A stretch of 64,000 nucleotides of DNA, taken from NCBI RefSeq assembly GCF_023205015.1, contig NZ_CP096258.1, forward strand, positions 2,046,001-2,110,000, given 5' to 3'. Positions 61,796 through 64,000 of this stretch are shown piece by piece. Made by a program: the position numbers and the translations under genes. This DNA comes from Providencia rettgeri. Its GTDB lineage: Bacteria; Pseudomonadota; Gammaproteobacteria; Enterobacterales; Enterobacteriaceae. The notes below the pieces were generated by a model. It saw nothing but the letters and a program-made list of their open reading frames with translations. It searched no databases and was not told where the DNA came from. Numbering within the stretch: position 1 is the first letter of the stretch; every line of letters begins with the position of its first letter.

Positions 61796-62181
61796 TATAC
61801 CCTACCAAATAACAGGGTGAAAAATAAACGAAAAATGTACCTATAAGGATACGCTTAGCAACCTGAAAAAAATCTGTTATGTATCAATAAATCTACAATT
61901 ATCATAACGTTTTCAGTAACAAAAGTAAAAAAACGTTATATTATAAAGAAAAATAGTTAGAATATATTTTATATGGCTACGTCCCTGTTTGAGATATGTA
62001 TATAGATAATAGCCATTGTATTTTTTAATCGTAAATATAAAAATGGCAGATTATAAATATAATTATATTGGCGAATAAAATATATTTAGAGTCATTTGAA
62101 CAATAAAAATATTTAATAGTAGTGAAATAGAAGGGACTTGTTCGCGTTAAGGGATAACAGATTAACTGATATGATACCCGA
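61796..62181. other. AT-rich gap between dauA and the AraC gene
   Basis: Upstream region of dauA (minus strand) and the 3' side of the AraC gene. No frame, hairpin or repeat of note. Confidence 0.4.
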
Positions 62182-62985
62182 TCACGCTAATATCTTTTGT
62201 TTATCGATTCGTGAACGCATTCGCTTGAATTGGCTAGGTGTCATTGTGGTCATTTCTTTGAACTTTCGACAAAAAGCGCTGTGATCAGCGTAAGCACATT
62301 TACTGGAAATTTCAGTAATTGAAAAATCATCTTCGAGCAGTGCAATAGCATGTTCCAGCCGCATCTTTTGAATATATTGTTGAGGGGTTATCAAAAAAAT
62401 CGCTTTAAATTGGCGGTTTAATTGAGAAAGCGAAAGGCCAGATATTTCTGCAAGCGTTGTCATTTTTATCGCAATATCAAAATGTTCACTGATATAGCGC
62501 TCAACACGGCTAAGTTGGTTATTCAGTTTAGGGCTGACCGATTTGACATCTTGTAAATCCACTGAAATTCCTGCAACCCCAATAACTTGGTTACGTGTAT
62601 TAAAAATAGGAACTTTAGTTGTTAAACACCATCCCAACAAACCTGCTTTATACAGGTGCAGTTCAAGCTTATTAATGACGCTAATTTTCTTTTCCATCAC
62701 TAAATAATCTTGAGAACTATAGCTTTGGCCGAGTTCTGAATGAAAAATATCCTCAGCACCTTTACCTACGAGATGGTTAACACTGTCGATTTTACAGCGG
62801 GTGGCTAAATTATCATTGGCCAAAACATACTTTGCATTATGGTCTTTCACAAAAAAGGTCACATTTGGCAAGGTATTAATGAGTGGCATAATCAAACCTA
62901 AATGGTTTAATAAAATATCAATATTATCAACGGGAAATAGCATGTTTTCCTGACTAATCAACAGCAATTTATTTAGATTGATCAT
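62182..62985 (-). CDS. AraC-family regulator with an N-terminal PAS domain
   Basis: 267 residues from ATG ending at 62985 (CGGAGCGCGGC before it). A PAS_4-like sensor domain (LPNVTFFVKDHNAKYVLANDNLATRC, VIGVAGISVDLQDV, residues ~38-148) is followed by two HTH units of the AraC type (MTTLAEISGLSLSQLNRQFK and ITEISSKCAYADHSAFCRKFKEMTTMTPSQFK). It is divergent from the proline racemase/hydroxyproline epimerase gene, so it probably controls that catabolic cluster. Such PAS-AraC proteins commonly guard proline-racemase-type genes. Confidence 0.88.
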   Translation of the reverse strand: MINLNKLLLISQENMLFPVDNIDILLNHLGLIMPLINTLPNVTFFVKDHNAKYVLANDNLATRCKIDSVNHLVGKGAEDIFHSELGQSYSSQDYLVMEKKISVINKLELHLYKAGLLGWCLTTKVPIFNTRNQVIGVAGISVDLQDVKSVSPKLNNQLSRVERYISEHFDIAIKMTTLAEISGLSLSQLNRQFKAIFLITPQQYIQKMRLEHAIALLEDDFSITEISSKCAYADHSAFCRKFKEMTTMTPSQFKRMRSRIDKQKILA

Positions 62986-63138
62986 GCCGCGCTCCGAAAT
63001 ATTAAATTAATTTTATTAATTCTGTTAAATATTTTTAGATTGTGCAGAAAACCGCATAAGTTTGTTAGAAAGATATCAAGAGTTGTTAACAAAAATCAAG
63101 CATTCTATTAACAATAATAATAGATAGGATGCTAACCA

Positions 63139-64000
63139 ATGCAATCTCAATATACCAAAATTGAAGTTATCGACTCTCATACCGCAGGTGAGCCAACTCG
63201 GCTTGTTATTGATGGATTCCCCGATTTAGGGCAACAAAGCATGGCTGTTCGCTTAGATATTTTGCGTAATAGCCATGATGTCTGGCGTCGTACAACGATT
63301 TTAGAACCTAGAGGCAATGACATTCTAGTGGGAGCCCTATTGTGTAAACCACAAAACCCAGCGGCAACAGCAGGCGTGATTTTTTTTAACAATCAAGGTT
63401 ATTTAGGAATGTGCGGTCACGGCACTATCGGCTTAGTGGCCTCGTTGCACTTTCTGGGGCATATCACTTATGGCAACCATCTTATCGAAACGCCAGTAGG
63501 AGATGTCACAGCACAATTACATCAAGATGGTAGCGTGAGTATTCAAAATGTGTATTCGTATCGTTATCGCAAAGCGGTACGAGTTGATGTCCCCGATCTC
63601 GGCACGGTTATTGGGGATATCGCTTGGGGTGGAAATTGGTTTTTTCTTGTTGAACAGTCGCCAGTTGCCATTGATTTCCAAAACATTAAATTACTGACAG
63701 AAGTCAGTTTAAAAATCAAGCAAGCCTTAGTTGACCAAAGTATCTACGGTAAAGATGGCCAAGAAATTGACCATATCGAATTATTCGGTTCACACCCCAA
63801 TGCCAATAGCCAAAGTTTTGTGTTATGCCCAGGTGGCGCATATGACCGCTCGCCTTGCGGAACAGGGACTAGCGCTAAACTTGCCTGCTTAGCAGCAGAT
63901 AAAAAGCTGGCGGCGGGTGAAATCTGGCATCAAGCCAGCGTGATTGGCAGCCAGTTTCAGGCCAGTTTTCAACAGGCGGATGAAAACGGCATTATTCCGA
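63139..64000 (+). CDS. 4-hydroxyproline 2-epimerase / proline racemase family (3' end outside window)
   Basis: From ATG 63139 (TAGGATG upstream) at least 287 residues, open to the window end. Both catalytic cysteines are present: MCGHGTIG (~residue 92) and DRSPCGTGTS (~residue 238), the Cys pair of the family. Other marks are IEVIDSHTAGEPTRLV at the N-terminus and PGGAYDRSPCG. The His after the first Cys fits hydroxyproline epimerases (MCGHGTIG), which turn trans-4-hydroxy-L-proline to the cis-D form for degradation. Substrate is inferred. Controlled by the adjacent PAS-AraC gene. Confidence 0.87.
   Translation, partial: MQSQYTKIEVIDSHTAGEPTRLVIDGFPDLGQQSMAVRLDILRNSHDVWRRTTILEPRGNDILVGALLCKPQNPAATAGVIFFNNQGYLGMCGHGTIGLVASLHFLGHITYGNHLIETPVGDVTAQLHQDGSVSIQNVYSYRYRKAVRVDVPDLGTVIGDIAWGGNWFFLVEQSPVAIDFQNIKLLTEVSLKIKQALVDQSIYGKDGQEIDHIELFGSHPNANSQSFVLCPGGAYDRSPCGTGTSAKLACLAADKKLAAGEIWHQASVIGSQFQASFQQADENGIIP

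Noticed and set aside
1..64000. tRNA, rRNA, CRISPR, insertion sequences or prophage genes
   Set aside because: None seen: no transposase, integrase or phage-like product, no regularly spaced repeats, and no cloverleaf-like sequence noticed by eye.

Overview
The window looks like chromosomal DNA of a low-GC enterobacterium of the family Morganellaceae, most likely Providencia. The reasons are the AT-rich intergenic DNA, close E. coli orthologues for the core genes (hemA-prfA-prmC-sirB1-kdsA, prs-ispE-lolB, ychF-pth, ychH, phoH, zinT), an MR/P-type fimbrial operon with an MrpJ-like regulator, and a chromosomal type A chloramphenicol acetyltransferase. The genus is inferred from this content, not proven. 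I see no tRNA, rRNA, insertion sequence, integrase or CRISPR array.

Layout. 1-6.9 kb is accessory: the end of a CNT nucleoside permease and a nucleoside hydrolase (nucleoside salvage), catA, a small XRE regulator, an aspartate/glutamate racemase-like gene, small hypothetical proteins, a YaeF-like lipoprotein and a composite pseudogene. 7-14 kb holds two UspF-type stress genes around a small membrane protein, a TetR gene, yjjPB, an extended endA, and phoH behind a Pho box and an unusual leader. 14-22 kb holds zinT with a Zur box, a Fur-boxed siderophore-interacting protein, a CioAB-type cytochrome bd operon with a DUF2474 small protein, a MocR regulator with a tandem operator, and a LysE exporter/Lrp pair.

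22.4-28.9 kb is a complete anaerobic operon: a radical SAM protein, a TorD-type chaperone and a DmsABC-like molybdoenzyme behind a well-formed FNR-type promoter. 29-33.4 kb is a Fur-boxed TonB receptor, a substrate-binding protein and a Gfo/Idh/MocA oxidoreductase. 33.4-39.4 kb has a thiamine-dependent 2-oxo acid decarboxylase with a divergent LysR gene, a ChaA-type antiporter preceded by what I read as a guanidine-II (mini-ykkC) riboswitch, and a GMC oxidoreductase. 39.5-46.7 kb is a chaperone-usher fimbrial operon headed by an MrpJ-like gene.

47.6-60 kb is the conserved housekeeping block, rearranged relative to E. coli: sirB2 is absent, and dauA lies beyond kdsA and yhcC. The window ends with a PAS-AraC regulator divergent from a truncated 4-hydroxyproline epimerase/proline racemase gene.

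The strongest candidates for little-described biology are the radical SAM/molybdoenzyme operon, the guanidine-II-like element on a cation antiporter gene, and the Pho-regulated phoH leader with a terminator inside a small ORF.
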